From assembly GCF_006152065.1 (NCBI RefSeq), contig NZ_VDFW01000006.1:62001-126000 (forward strand): a stretch of 64,000 nucleotides of DNA, in the 5' to 3' direction. Positions 37,259-46,189 of the stretch are shown here, one piece after another. The notes beneath the pieces are model-generated. The model was given only the letters and a program-made list of their open reading frames with translations, did no database searches and was not told the DNA's origin. Positions within the stretch are counted from its first letter, which is position 1. Each line of letters begins with the position of its first letter. The DNA is from Amycolatopsis alkalitolerans. GTDB lineage: Bacteria; Actinomycetota; Actinomycetes; Mycobacteriales; Pseudonocardiaceae. A program made the translations under genes and the position numbers.

Positions 37259-37579
37259 TCAGAAGTGAATGTCGCCGTGGATGTCGCGCGCCTGGACGAC
37301 CTTTCCGTGCACCTTGCCCGAAATGGTGTTCGTCACGCTTTCGTCGTGGCGCGCCCACTCCGCGCGGAGCGCTTCGCCGAACTCGGGATCCTCACGCGAC
37401 AACGATTCGAGACGCTCGGCCACGGCTTCGATGGTCTCCGGGGCCTCGGGGGTGGCGGCCTCGAGTTCCGCCACTGCCTCCGGGCTCTTCGCGAACTTCT
37501 TCTTGACCAGGTCGTACAGGCTGGTCGCCGCCTTGCCGGCGAGCGCGGCCGCGATGGAGATCAGGATCGGTTCGGGCAT
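37259..37579 (-). CDS. Small helical protein ending in RHIM/BASS-like motif
   Basis: 106 aa from ATG 37579 (GGTGGGG upstream). Residues 1-75: a hydrophobic Ala/Gly-rich N-terminal helix (PILISIAAALAGKAATSLYD), a basic patch KKKFAK, then acidic helices. Residues 84-106 (NTISGKVHGKVVQARDIHGD plus IHF) are a predicted beta-arch: Gly-spaced, with VVQAR at the position of the RHIM V-Q-x-G core. Actinobacterial amyloid-signalling pairs place such a motif at the C-terminus of a small membrane-targeting Bell-type domain and at the N-terminus of an NLR. The ARDI and IH.-type elements recur in the NLR at 33682. Assignment as its effector is inference. Confidence 0.7.
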   Translation of the reverse strand: MPEPILISIAAALAGKAATSLYDLVKKKFAKSPEAVAELEAATPEAPETIEAVAERLESLSREDPEFGEALRAEWARHDESVTNTISGKVHGKVVQARDIHGDIHF

Positions 37580-37592
37580 TTCCCCACCGTAG

Positions 37593-38483
37593 TCACGGCG
37601 TCCAGTCCGCGTTGGCGCCGCAGACGACCAGGCACGGCAGCGCGCCGGGCACGCGGCCGGCGAGCCAGGCGGCGAAGGGGACGGCCGCGGCCGGTTCGAC
37701 CGCAAGCCGGAACTCTCGCCACAGCAGGTCGCGCGCGGTGAGGATCTCCTCGTCGCGGACCACGACCGAGTGGGCCCCGCAGGCGGTCAGGATCTCGAAC
37801 GGCACCTCACCGGCACGGGTCGCGCCCAGCGCCGAGGACGCGACGGAATCCACCTCCGCGTCGACCGGATGTCCGGCCGCGAGCGCCTGATGCAGGCAGC
37901 CGCAGTGTTCCGGCTCGACCGCGACCGTGCGCCGCCCGCCCGAACCCAGCGCGATCCCGGCCGCCAGCCCGCCCCCGCCGACCGCGACGGCGATCGTGTC
38001 GGCCTCCGGGACGTCTTCGACGATCTCCGCCGCCACCGTTCCCTGACCGGCGATCACCGTCCGGTCGTTGTATGCCTCGACGTAGCGGGCGTTCGTCACC
38101 TCGTGCGCCGCCGCGGCGGCCTCGGCGTAGGTGCCGCCCGCGCGCACGAGGCGGGCGCCGGCCTCTTCGATCCGCTGCGCCTTGCTTTCCGGGATCGAGA
38201 CCGGCGCGTACACGGTGGCGGGCAGGCCGAGGATCGCGGCGGCCGTCGCGACGCCGATGCCGTGGTTGCCGCCCGAAGCGGTCACCACGTGGTCCGGCCG
38301 CGTGCCGGTGAGCAGTGCGTTGAGCGCGCCGCGCAGTTTGAAGGAGCCGGTCCGCTGCAGGTGTTCCAGCTTGAGCACGAGCGGGCGGCCGTCGAACTCG
38401 GCGCGCAGGACCGGCGTGCGGCGCACGTACGGGCGGATCCGGTCCGCGGCGGCGGTGACCTCGGCGGAGAGGGTGGCTGTCAT
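37593..38483 (-). CDS. PLP-dependent serine/threonine dehydratase-like protein
   Basis: 296 aa from ATG 38483. Fold-type II PLP enzyme: TGSFKLRGALNAL holds the Schiff-base Lys, TASGGNHGIGVATAAA the substrate loop (Gly-Gly rather than Ser-Gly before Asn-His), VGGGGLAAGIAL the phosphate loop. The C-terminal end is VCGANADW. Divergent from the adjacent LysR-type gene, its likely regulator. The two genes downstream on the same strand follow at 13 and 24 bp gaps, so read-through into the motif protein is possible. Confidence 0.85.
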   Translation of the reverse strand: MTATLSAEVTAAADRIRPYVRRTPVLRAEFDGRPLVLKLEHLQRTGSFKLRGALNALLTGTRPDHVVTASGGNHGIGVATAAAILGLPATVYAPVSIPESKAQRIEEAGARLVRAGGTYAEAAAAAHEVTNARYVEAYNDRTVIAGQGTVAAEIVEDVPEADTIAVAVGGGGLAAGIALGSGGRRTVAVEPEHCGCLHQALAAGHPVDAEVDSVASSALGATRAGEVPFEILTACGAHSVVVRDEEILTARDLLWREFRLAVEPAAAVPFAAWLAGRVPGALPCLVVCGANADWTP

Positions 38484-38558
38484 ACCCCACACTCTGCGCG
38501 CTCCCGGCCATTAGCCGTTAGCGCGTTTCGCTAAGGCGAGTTAAGCGATACTTACGGC

Positions 38559-39458
38559 ATGCTGTCCGCCGAACGCCTGCGCGTGCTGGTCGAAGTCGCG
38601 CACGCCGGGTCCATCGCGACCGCCGCCCGCCGGATGGGGTTCACGCCGTCCGCGCTGTCGCAGCAGCTTTCCCGCCTCGAACGTGAAGTCGGTTGCACGC
38701 TGCTGGAACGCCGGCCGACCGGCGCCTCGCTCACCGAGGCGGGCCGCCTGCTGGTCGGCCACGGGGAGTCCGTCGCGGGCGAGCTGCGCGCGGCCGAACA
38801 GGCGCTCGCGGCACTGCGGGAACAGCCGGTCGCGCAGCTTGGCATCGGCACCTTCGCCACCGCCGGGCAGGTCCTGCTGCCGCCCGCGCTCCGGGCGTTC
38901 CGGGCGGCGCATCCGCGGACCCGCCTGAGCCTGCTCGATCTCGAACCGCCGGACGGCTACGGCCTCGTCGTCTCGGGAGAGCTGGACCTGCTGATCACGC
39001 ATCGCTATCCGGGAGTGCGGCTGCCGCCCGCGCGAGGCCTCACGCGCCGGCCGCTGCTGTCGGACCGGCTTCGCCTCGTCCTGCCCGCGGATCACCGGCT
39101 CGCGACGGCGCGACGGGTCCGGTTCCCCGATCTTGCCGAGGACGACTGGATCTCCGGGGATCCGGAGGCGCCGAGCCGGATCTGCCTGGACAGCCTGATC
39201 GAGGAGACGGGCATCGAACCGCGGGTCGCCTACGAGACGCGCGATTACGCCGCGATCCTCGCACTGGTACGGGCCGGGCTCGGGGTCTCGTTCGTCCCGG
39301 GCAGCCTGCTCGGCACGGACGCCCGCGACGGGATCGTCGTCCGCGACCTCGCCGGGCGGCGGCCGGTGCGGGAAATCCTTACCGTGCACCGAGAACGACC
39401 TCCCGTGCAAGTCACGACGATGGTGACGATGTTGCGGGAGGTCGTTGCCGGGCTCTAG
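38559..39458 (+). CDS. LysR-family transcriptional regulator
   Basis: 299 aa. N-terminal winged HTH: LRVLVEVAHAGSIATAARRM, TPSALSQQLSRLEREVG, LLERRPTGASLTEAG. C-terminal periplasmic-binding-like effector domain (LGIGTFATAGQVLLPPALRA, LDLLITHRYPG). Divergent from the dehydratase gene with a 75-bp gap, the classic LysR arrangement. The gap contains TTAGCGCGTTTCGCTAA, an imperfect palindrome at about 38518-38534 and a possible operator. It ends 4 bp inside the convergent FKBP gene. Confidence 0.93.
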   Translation: MLSAERLRVLVEVAHAGSIATAARRMGFTPSALSQQLSRLEREVGCTLLERRPTGASLTEAGRLLVGHGESVAGELRAAEQALAALREQPVAQLGIGTFATAGQVLLPPALRAFRAAHPRTRLSLLDLEPPDGYGLVVSGELDLLITHRYPGVRLPPARGLTRRPLLSDRLRLVLPADHRLATARRVRFPDLAEDDWISGDPEAPSRICLDSLIEETGIEPRVAYETRDYAAILALVRAGLGVSFVPGSLLGTDARDGIVVRDLAGRRPVREILTVHRERPPVQVTTMVTMLREVVAGL

Positions 39459-39829
39459 CCGATTTCGACGAGGTCGACCACGAAGATCAGGGTCTCGTTG
39501 GGCTTGATCACGCCACCCGCGCCGCGTTCGCCGTAGGCCAGCTGGGGCGGGATGACCAGCTTGCGCCGCCCGCCGACCTTCATGCCCTGCACACCCTGGT
39601 CCCAGCCGGGGATGACATGCCCCTGGCCGAGCGGGAAGCGCAGCGGCTGACCGCGATTCCACGAGGCGTCGAACTCCTCGCCCGTCGAATGCGCGACCCC
39701 GACGTAGTGCACCGACACGACCTGTCCCGCGCTCGCCTCGGGGCCTTCGCCGACGGTCAGGTCGGTCACCTCGAGTTCGGCCGGGGGCGGGCCTTCCGGC
39801 CGGTCCACCTCGGGCTTCTCCAATGCCAT
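39455..39829 (-). CDS. FKBP-type peptidyl-prolyl isomerase
   Basis: 124 aa, ATG with GAGGAG upstream. Single FKBP domain: VVSVHYVGVAHSTGEEFDAS, PLRFPLGQGHVIPGWDQGV, GGRRKLVIPPQLAYGERG, LIFVVDLVEI. Active-site aromatic and Asp residues are present. No signal peptide, so it is a cytosolic proline isomerase or chaperone. Length is standard for actinobacterial stand-alone FKBPs. Confidence 0.95.
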   Translation of the reverse strand: MALEKPEVDRPEGPPPAELEVTDLTVGEGPEASAGQVVSVHYVGVAHSTGEEFDASWNRGQPLRFPLGQGHVIPGWDQGVQGMKVGGRRKLVIPPQLAYGERGAGGVIKPNETLIFVVDLVEIG

Positions 39830-39901
39830 GGTTACTCCTCGTCCTCGCGTCGCTGCACCGTATCGGCCTTGTGTCCCGGTTGCACGCCGTAGGGTGGCCG
39901 C

Positions 39902-40930
39902 ATGGTGCGTCCTAGAACCCGAGCGGTCACCGCGGGCAGGCCCAACGAGCCCGGCGAGCCGTTGAACACGCCGATCGTCCCGGCGAGCACCTACGTCGCC
40001 GGTGGCGATTTCACGTACGCGCGTGAGAGCGGCACGCCGACGTGGGTCGCGCTGGAAGAGGCGGTCGGGTCGCTCGAAGGTGGCCGGGCCACGGCGTTCG
40101 CGTCGGGGGTCGCCGCGGTCGCGGCGGTGTTCGAGCTGTTCCCGATCGGCGCGGAGGTCGCGGTGCCGACGTTCAGCTACTCCGGTACCCGCGCCCTGCT
40201 CGAGCACGCCGAGAAGCAGGGCCGGTTCACCGTCCGGCAGCTCGAACCGGAGGACACCGGGGCGTGGCGCGCCGCGGGCGACGAGGTGGACGTGCTGTGG
40301 ATCGAGTCGCCGACGAACCCGACGCTGCACCTGATGGATATCGCCTCGCTCACCGGTCGACACGCGAAGGTGGTCGTGGACAACACGTTCGCGACCCCGC
40401 TCGCCCAGCAGCCGCTCGCCGACGGCGCGGACGTCGTGGTGCACAGCGCGACCAAGCTCATCGGCGGGCACAGCGACCTGCTGCTCGGGGTCACGATCGC
40501 CGCGGACGAAACGCTCGCCCAGGAGTTGCGTGACGCCCGCACCCGCAACGGTGCCACGCCCGGCGCGCTGGAGGCGTGGCTCGCGCTGCGTGGCCTGCGC
40601 ACGATGCCGGTGCGGCTCGCGGAACAGTCGAAGACGGCGGCGCTGCTGGCCGAGCGCCTCGAAGCCCACGAAGCCGTGACCAAGGTCCGCTACCCCGGGC
40701 AGGGCATGATGATCGCCTTCGAACTCGCGGACGCCCGTGCGGCCGAGCGATTCGTCGGCCGGCTCGAGTTGATCGTGCACGCGACGAGCCTCGGCGGGGT
40801 CGAGAGCCTGATCGAGCGGCGGGCGAGGTACGCCGGCGACGCGCACGTGCCGCCAGGGCTGATCAGGTTCAGCGTCGGGCTCGAGGATCCCGAAGACCTC
40901 TGGGGGGATCTGGAGAACGCTCTCGGCTGA
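39902..40930 (+). CDS. Cys/Met-metabolism PLP enzyme (cystathionine lyase/synthase family)
   Basis: 342 aa, ATG. Fold-type I: ALEEAVGSLEGGRATAFASG, IESPTNPTLHLMDI, VVDNTFATPL and VVHSATKLIGGHSDLL with the PLP lysine. C-terminal GGVESLIERRARYAG and GLIRFSVGLEDPEDL. About 40 residues shorter than typical family members, because the segment before the C-terminal domain is abbreviated. Cystathionine gamma-lyase or gamma-synthase cannot be separated from sequence alone. Confidence 0.88.
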   Translation: MVRPRTRAVTAGRPNEPGEPLNTPIVPASTYVAGGDFTYARESGTPTWVALEEAVGSLEGGRATAFASGVAAVAAVFELFPIGAEVAVPTFSYSGTRALLEHAEKQGRFTVRQLEPEDTGAWRAAGDEVDVLWIESPTNPTLHLMDIASLTGRHAKVVVDNTFATPLAQQPLADGADVVVHSATKLIGGHSDLLLGVTIAADETLAQELRDARTRNGATPGALEAWLALRGLRTMPVRLAEQSKTAALLAERLEAHEAVTKVRYPGQGMMIAFELADARAAERFVGRLELIVHATSLGGVESLIERRARYAGDAHVPPGLIRFSVGLEDPEDLWGDLENALG

Positions 40931-40959
40931 ACGTCCGCCCGGAGAAGGAGGAGGTTTCG

Positions 40960-41395
40960 TGTTCAAGAGTGCGACCGAGCTGCTGGCGGAGTACCGCGCC
41001 GGGACGCTGTCACCGGTCGAGGCGACCGACGCGGTGCTGAACCGGATCGACGAGGCTATCGCGGGTTCTCGCAGATCGACGTGATGAGCGCCACGACGGT
41101 GCGTGCGACCGACCCCTTCGACTTCGTCCTTTCGCCGACCTGCCAGGTCTCCGCCCCACCGTCGGACTGGGCATCTCCGACAAACGACGCGCGGCGGCCG
41201 TTCGAGCACATCTCGTTCACTGTGCCGGACAACATGTCGGGCCGGCCCGCGGTGTCGGTGAACTGCGGTTACACGGGCGACGGGCTGCCGATCGGGCTGC
41301 AGATCGCCGGGCAGCGGTTCGACGACCCGGGGGTGCTCCGGCTCGCTGCAGCATTCGAAGTAATTCGCGGTCGCGGGCGGCGTCCACAGGTGTAA
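40960..41395 (+). pseudogene. Amidase remnant with central deletion
   Basis: GTG at 40960 has an excellent AGGAGGAGG site and encodes the typical amidase N-terminus FKSATELLAEYRAGTLSPVE, but the frame stops at 41085. The +1 frame continues as GFSQIDVMSATT, FDFVLSPTCQVSAPP, PFEHISFTVPDNMSGRPAVS and GLPIGLQIAGQRFDDPGVLR, the amidase C-terminus, ending at 41395. The Ser-cisSer-Lys catalytic core (about 300 residues) is absent. One deletion plus a frameshift at the junction accounts for it. Confidence 0.8.
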
Positions 41396-41424
41396 TCGGG
41401 CGCGGAACTTGAGACCATCGTGTC

Positions 41425-43260
41425 ATGCGCATGGTCTACACCGGGGCGGACGAAGAGGACTTCATCGACGCTCGTCAGCGCCTGCTCGTCGAGCTCGACG
41501 CGTGGTCGCAGATGCGGCAGCGGACGATCGATCCCGTGGTCGCCGGCGCCATGCTCGACTACCGGTACGAGCGGGACGGCCTGCTCGGCCGGTGGACAAG
41601 AGAAATCCTGCGCGGGGCGCTGCTGACCTGGTTCCCGCGCAAGGTCGTGCTGCTCGATCCGCACTCCTCCGCGGTGCTGACCACCGTCGAGGCGTTGCTG
41701 GACTTCCTGGACGACGCGGATCTGTTCGACGAGCGCAGCGAACCCCCGTCGGTGCTGCGGTCGTTCCTGCGCGGTATCGCGGACCGGTTCGACGAGGAGA
41801 TGAGGGAGCCGTCGAACTTCGGGCTGGCCAAGTTCTGGGCCGTGGCGATGGCCGAGCACGGGATCGACCCGCTCGACGAGTCGGAGGCGCAGGAGTTCAT
41901 CGACAGCGTGCAGCACGGCGAGGTCGAGGTCGATCAGGACCTGCTGCACGACATCGCCTACCGGCATTACGAGGGTGACCCGGAGGTCGAGCCGCTGGAA
42001 CCGACGCCGGTGTTCGCGCTGGCCTCGGACGAGGATCTCGCCGGGGAGGCCGGCGGTCTGCCGGTGCTGCGGCGGCTGAGGCGGTTCGTCGGCTGGGTCG
42101 GCGACGGCCGGGAACTCGCGGCGAAAGGCAGGCTGTCCGAGTCGGACGCCCGTGACCTGGCCGACTGCATCGGTGATCCCGACCCGGCCGCGCTCGTCTC
42201 GCTCGCGAAGACGGCCGGGCTGGTGCGGGTCCTCAAAGGCAGGCTGGTGCGGGTGAAGCGCGCCGAACCGCTGCTGTCGGATCCCCTGGCGTTGTGGCGG
42301 GCCTCGTTGCCGCACGTGCTGGCCAGCCGCGACGAGCCGGTCCGGCGCCGTTCGGCGGACCGGATCCTGGCCTATGAACTGCTCGAATCCGTCCAGGCGG
42401 ACGACGAGTGCGCCACGGTGCCGATGCTGGTGGAGATCCTGGACGATCTCGGCGAGCTGACCTGGCGCAGCGCCGATTCGGCGCCGGTGTTGCGGGTACT
42501 GGACCGGCTCGCGGAGTACGGGCTGGTCGAGGTCTGCCCGGCGACGGAGGAACATTACGAGGACCTGATCGACTTCGCGGGAGTCGACTCGGTCGAGGAC
42601 GTGCCGGAGGAGGAGCGGCAGGTCGTCCGGATGCTGCCGCTCGGCGCGCGAGCGATGTACGACGCGCGAGTGGAGGCCGGCGTCCCGACGCTGACCCTGG
42701 AGGACATGTCGGCCGAGACGGCCGAAGTGTTCTTCGCGCGCGTCGGCCCGCTGTCGCAGGAGTCGTTCGACGAGGGCACGCAGCTGTGGCTCGCGGCGCG
42801 GCAACCCCAGGAGGCCATCGCCGAACTGTCCGCGCTCGCTCGCCGCACCGACGATTTCGAGCACCGGATGCTCGCCTTCCAGCTGCTCGCGGAGTATGGA
42901 GAGCCCGGCGTCGAGGCGATCGCGGACCTGCGCGAGCACTCCGCCGCGGGCCCGGCCGCGCTGAGCTGGCTGCTGGACGCGGGCCTGATCGACGAGAGCG
43001 AGGTCCGTGGCCGCGAACGGGCGTACAGCATGGTCGACGTGCTGGCGGCCGGAATCCGCTCGGCGGGCCGGAAGAAGGCGATGGAGGAGTTCGCCGCCCA
43101 GCCCCGGCCGGCGCAGCTGCTGTTCCTGGCGGACGCGACCATCTGCGGCCACCCGCACACTCGCGAGGTCCTCGAGTCGATGGTCGTCGCCCACCCGGAC
43201 CGCATGGTCTCCAACGCGGCCCGGAAGGCCCTCGACTGGCTCCACGAACCGGAGGAGTAG
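41425..43260 (+). CDS. Conserved hypothetical protein with HEAT-like C-terminus
   Basis: 611 aa; ATG 41425 (a second ATG follows at 41431). The N-terminal third is helical with the WTREILRGALLTWFPRKVVL segment. The middle holds AGLVRVLKGRLVRVKRAEPL and LGELTWRSADSAPVLRVLDR, resembling winged-helix units. The C-terminal third (ETAEVFFARVGPLSQESF, RMLAFQLLAEYGEPGVEAIA, MVSNAARKALDWLHEP) looks like HEAT/ARM repeats. No catalytic motif or membrane helix. I do not recognise the family. It follows the amidase remnant and is convergent with the lyase genes. Confidence 0.75.
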   Translation: MRMVYTGADEEDFIDARQRLLVELDAWSQMRQRTIDPVVAGAMLDYRYERDGLLGRWTREILRGALLTWFPRKVVLLDPHSSAVLTTVEALLDFLDDADLFDERSEPPSVLRSFLRGIADRFDEEMREPSNFGLAKFWAVAMAEHGIDPLDESEAQEFIDSVQHGEVEVDQDLLHDIAYRHYEGDPEVEPLEPTPVFALASDEDLAGEAGGLPVLRRLRRFVGWVGDGRELAAKGRLSESDARDLADCIGDPDPAALVSLAKTAGLVRVLKGRLVRVKRAEPLLSDPLALWRASLPHVLASRDEPVRRRSADRILAYELLESVQADDECATVPMLVEILDDLGELTWRSADSAPVLRVLDRLAEYGLVEVCPATEEHYEDLIDFAGVDSVEDVPEEERQVVRMLPLGARAMYDARVEAGVPTLTLEDMSAETAEVFFARVGPLSQESFDEGTQLWLAARQPQEAIAELSALARRTDDFEHRMLAFQLLAEYGEPGVEAIADLREHSAAGPAALSWLLDAGLIDESEVRGRERAYSMVDVLAAGIRSAGRKKAMEEFAAQPRPAQLLFLADATICGHPHTREVLESMVVAHPDRMVSNAARKALDWLHEPEE

Positions 43261-43269
43261 GGACCTCCC

Positions 43270-44118
43270 TCAGCCTTCCAGCGCCTCCGCGAGCGCGAGC
43301 ACCCGCTGCGCGTTCTCCACGTGCAGGTTCTCGATCATCCGCCCGTCCACCGTCGCGACGCCGCGGCCTTCGGCCTTCGCGTCCTCGAAGGCCGAGATCA
43401 CGCGACGCGCCTGCTCGATCTCTTCCGCCGACGGCGCGAAGACCCGGTTGCACGGTTCGATCTGTCCTGGATGGATGAGGGTCTTGCCGTCGAAGCCGAA
43501 CTGCCGGCCCTGCAAGCATTCCGCTTCGAAACCCTCGACATCCTTCACGTCGTTGTAGACCCCGTCGAGGATGACCTTGCCCGTCGCGCGTGCGGCGAGC
43601 AGGCACAGCGAAAGCCCGCCCAGCAGCGGGGCACGGCCGGGCACGAACTCGGCGTGCAACTCCTTCGCCAGGTCATTCGTGCCCATCACGAGCACGGTCA
43701 GCCGCTCGCTCGCCGCCGCGATCTCCTCCGCGTGCAGCATCGCCACCGGCGTCTCGACCATCGCCCAGATCTTCGTCTCCTCGGATGCGCCGCCGAGTTC
43801 CAGCGCGCGCTCGATGTTGTGCACGTCGCGAGCAGAATTCACTTTCGGCACAACAACAGCAGCGGGCCCGGCCTGTGCGGCGGCGCGCAGATCGGCGTCG
43901 TGCCATTCGGTGTCCAGGCCGTTGACGCGGATCGTCACCTCGCGCTCGCCGTACTCACCGACCAGCCCGCACACCCGCTCCCGCGCCGATTCCTTCGCGT
44001 CGGGAGCGACGGCGTCCTCGAGATCTAGGATCAGGGCGTCGGCCGGCAAGGTCTTCGCCTTCTCCAGTGCGCGCTCGTTGGCGCCGGGCATGTACAGCGC
44101 GGACCGCCGCGGTTTCAT
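43270..44118 (-). CDS. HpcH/HpaI (CitE-like) CoA-ester lyase, smaller
   Basis: 282 aa TIM-barrel protein: [30 protein letters not shown] (metal-ligand region), [48 protein letters not shown] and [13 protein letters not shown]. Similar proteins are citramalyl-CoA, malyl-CoA or (3S)-malyl-CoA lyases/thioesterases. It overlaps the upstream lyase gene by 4 bp (ATGA), so both are made together. Confidence 0.88.
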   Translation of the reverse strand: MKPRRSALYMPGANERALEKAKTLPADALILDLEDAVAPDAKESARERVCGLVGEYGEREVTIRVNGLDTEWHDADLRAAAQAGPAAVVVPKVNSARDVHNIERALELGGASEETKIWAMVETPVAMLHAEEIAAASERLTVLVMGTNDLAKELHAEFVPGRAPLLGGLSLCLLAARATGKVILDGVYNDVKDVEGFEAECLQGRQFGFDGKTLIHPGQIEPCNRVFAPSAEEIEQARRVISAFEDAKAEGRGVATVDGRMIENLHVENAQRVLALAEALEG

Positions 44119-45185
44119 GCGAGCGCCTCCTCGGTTGCCTTGTCGTACGCGGCTTTCAGCTCGGCATCACGCGCGGCGAGCGCGTCGGCCAGTTCGGCCA
44201 CCACCCGGCACTGCTTCACCGACGCGTCGTCCTGCATCTTCCCGTCGATCATCACCGCACCGGTACCGTCGCCCATCGCGGCGATCACGCGGCGCGCCCA
44301 CGCCACATCCTTCGGTTCGGGGGAGAACACCCGTTTCGCGATGTCGATCTGCACGGGGTGCAGCGACCACGCGCCGACACAGCCGAGCAGGTACGCGTTG
44401 CGGAACTGGTCCTCGCAGGCGACCACGTCACGAATGTCGCCGAAGGGCCCGTAGTACGGCAGGATCCCGTGCAGCACGCACGCGTCGACCATGCGCGCGA
44501 CCGTGTAGTGCCACAGATCCTGCTGGTAGGTGGTGCGGCCGGAGTGCAGATCGTCGCCGGCCGGATCGCTGCGCACGAGGTACCCGGGATGCCCGCCGCC
44601 GACGCGGGTCGTCTTCATCCGGCGGCTCGCCGCGAGATCGGCGGGGCCAAGGGAAATCCCCTGCATCCGCGGGCTGGCGCCGGCGATCTCCTCGACGTTG
44701 GCCACACCGCTCGCCGTCTCGAGGATCGCGTGCACCAGCAGCGGGCGGCGCAGCCCGGCGCGCGCCTCCAACTGGGCCAGCAACCGGTCCACGTAATGGA
44801 TGTCCTGCGCGCCCTCGACTTTCGGCACCATGATCACGTCGAGCTTGTCCCCGATCTCGGTGACCAGCGTGATCAGATCGTCGAGCACCCACGGCGAGTC
44901 GAGGCTGTTGACCCGCGTCCACAACTGGGTGGCGCCGAAGTCCGTGGCCTTCGCGATCGAGACCAGGCCCGCCCGCGCCGCCTCCTTCCGGTCGGCGCGC
45001 ACGGCGTCTTCGAGGTTGCCGAGCAGGACGTCGGTCTTCGCCGCCAGATCGGGGACCTTGGCGGCCATCTTCTCGTTGCTCGGGTCGAAAAAGTGAATCA
45101 TCCTCGACGGCGAGGCGGGTATCTCCCGCACCGGGGCCGGTGCCCCGACCGCGAGCGGCGCGAAGAAGTCCTTCGGCGAACGCAT
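44115..45185 (-). CDS. HpcH/HpaI (Mcl1-like) CoA-ester lyase, larger
   Basis: 356 aa from ATG 45185 with GGAGGA upstream; the frame to 45329 is an extension without support. TIM barrel: [87 protein letters not shown] and [17 protein letters not shown]. Longer than the partner and close to beta-methylmalyl-CoA/L-malyl-CoA lyases. Together they may act on two successive CoA esters, or as lyase plus thioesterase (inference). Confidence 0.88.
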   Translation of the reverse strand: MRSPKDFFAPLAVGAPAPVREIPASPSRMIHFFDPSNEKMAAKVPDLAAKTDVLLGNLEDAVRADRKEAARAGLVSIAKATDFGATQLWTRVNSLDSPWVLDDLITLVTEIGDKLDVIMVPKVEGAQDIHYVDRLLAQLEARAGLRRPLLVHAILETASGVANVEEIAGASPRMQGISLGPADLAASRRMKTTRVGGGHPGYLVRSDPAGDDLHSGRTTYQQDLWHYTVARMVDACVLHGILPYYGPFGDIRDVVACEDQFRNAYLLGCVGAWSLHPVQIDIAKRVFSPEPKDVAWARRVIAAMGDGTGAVMIDGKMQDDASVKQCRVVAELADALAARDAELKAAYDKATEEALA

Positions 45186-45529
45186 CGATCCTCCAACGCT
45201 GTGGTAACCGAGGAGTAACCCTAACCGGCCCAGTGGGTCATCCGCTGTCCACAGTGGAGAAGCCCACGCCGATTGCTCCATTCGGCGGTACGGAAATCCC
45301 GTGAGTAGCACCGTTCGGCTGCCCGTCACCCGTTCGGTCGCAGAGTCGGGCCGAAGTCCGATTACCGCTTATCGACCGGTCACCGACCGGCGAGTGCCGC
45401 CGATCGCAGCTGGTTCGTCAACCCGGAGACCCCGGGCCGCGGCACTGGTACTCAAGTCATGTGCCACTTTTCACGAGGGGGAAGCGGCACGCACGGCACA
45501 GGCGGCAGGGATAACGAGGAGGCGGACTC
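45186..45529. other. 344-bp divergent intergenic region
   Basis: Separates the divergent lyase operon and the 45530 gene. It contains TCCACAGTGGA (around 45249-45259), a near-palindrome, and a direct repeat CGACCGG at 45373-45379 and 45384-45390, 11 bp apart (one helical turn). The frame open from 45301 has no family resemblance and runs into the next gene out of phase. I see no credible gene. Confidence 0.5.
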
Positions 45530-46168
45530 GTGGCGGTTACACCAGGGCACACCGGCGACGCGGTGGTGGCCGGCAAGAGCCGGTCATTTCCCACCCGGGT
45601 GGTCCCGCCCGTCGAGCTTCCGGCGAGTGCCTCGTACCTGGCCGGCGCCGCCGCGGCGCAGCTGGGCTGGAAAGGCGTCGTGCTGCCCGAGGTGACGATG
45701 CTCGGCCGCCGCGTGTGCGTGGTCGCGCGGCTGCGCACCGACGTGCACGCCGAGCGGATCGCGTGCGGGATCGGCCCGGTGGCCGACCGCACGACCGTCG
45801 CCACCTGGACCTGGCCGGAGTTCGCGGGGACCGCGCCCGCACCGGCCGCGGAGATCGTCGGCGTGCTGTCGGTCGCGCGGCACTGGCGCACCGGGATGGC
45901 CGCGACAGTCCCGTTCGCCCGCTACGGCGAGGCCGCGATGGTGCTGCCGACGTCGGCGGTGCTCACCAAGGACTACGTCGAAGGCTGCCTGCCGCGCGCC
46001 CGCTCGTACGGCTTGTCCATCGTGTCCGCCGACACCGACGCGACGGTCGCGCTCGACCTGTCCGGGCGGCGCGAGCGCAGTCTGCTCCCGCAGGACGCGG
46101 TTTCGCGGTGGATCAACGAGATGGTCTACGAGCAGCTGCTCGCTTCCTACGACCTGCCGGTGGCCTGA
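45530..46168 (+). CDS. Conserved hypothetical protein
   Basis: 212 aa; GTG with GAGGAGG upstream. Mixed alpha/beta, no signal peptide. Recognisable blocks are ASYLAGAAAAQLGWKGVVLP, RRVCVVARLRTDVHAERIAC, ARYGEAAMVLPTSAVLTKDY and WINEMVYEQLLASYDLPV. Two Cys only. I know of no family assignment. Long leader region and strong ribosome site suggest regulated expression. Confidence 0.7.
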   Translation: MAVTPGHTGDAVVAGKSRSFPTRVVPPVELPASASYLAGAAAAQLGWKGVVLPEVTMLGRRVCVVARLRTDVHAERIACGIGPVADRTTVATWTWPEFAGTAPAPAAEIVGVLSVARHWRTGMAATVPFARYGEAAMVLPTSAVLTKDYVEGCLPRARSYGLSIVSADTDATVALDLSGRRERSLLPQDAVSRWINEMVYEQLLASYDLPVA

Positions 46169-46189
46169 GGCCTGAGTAGGGTCGGCCTC

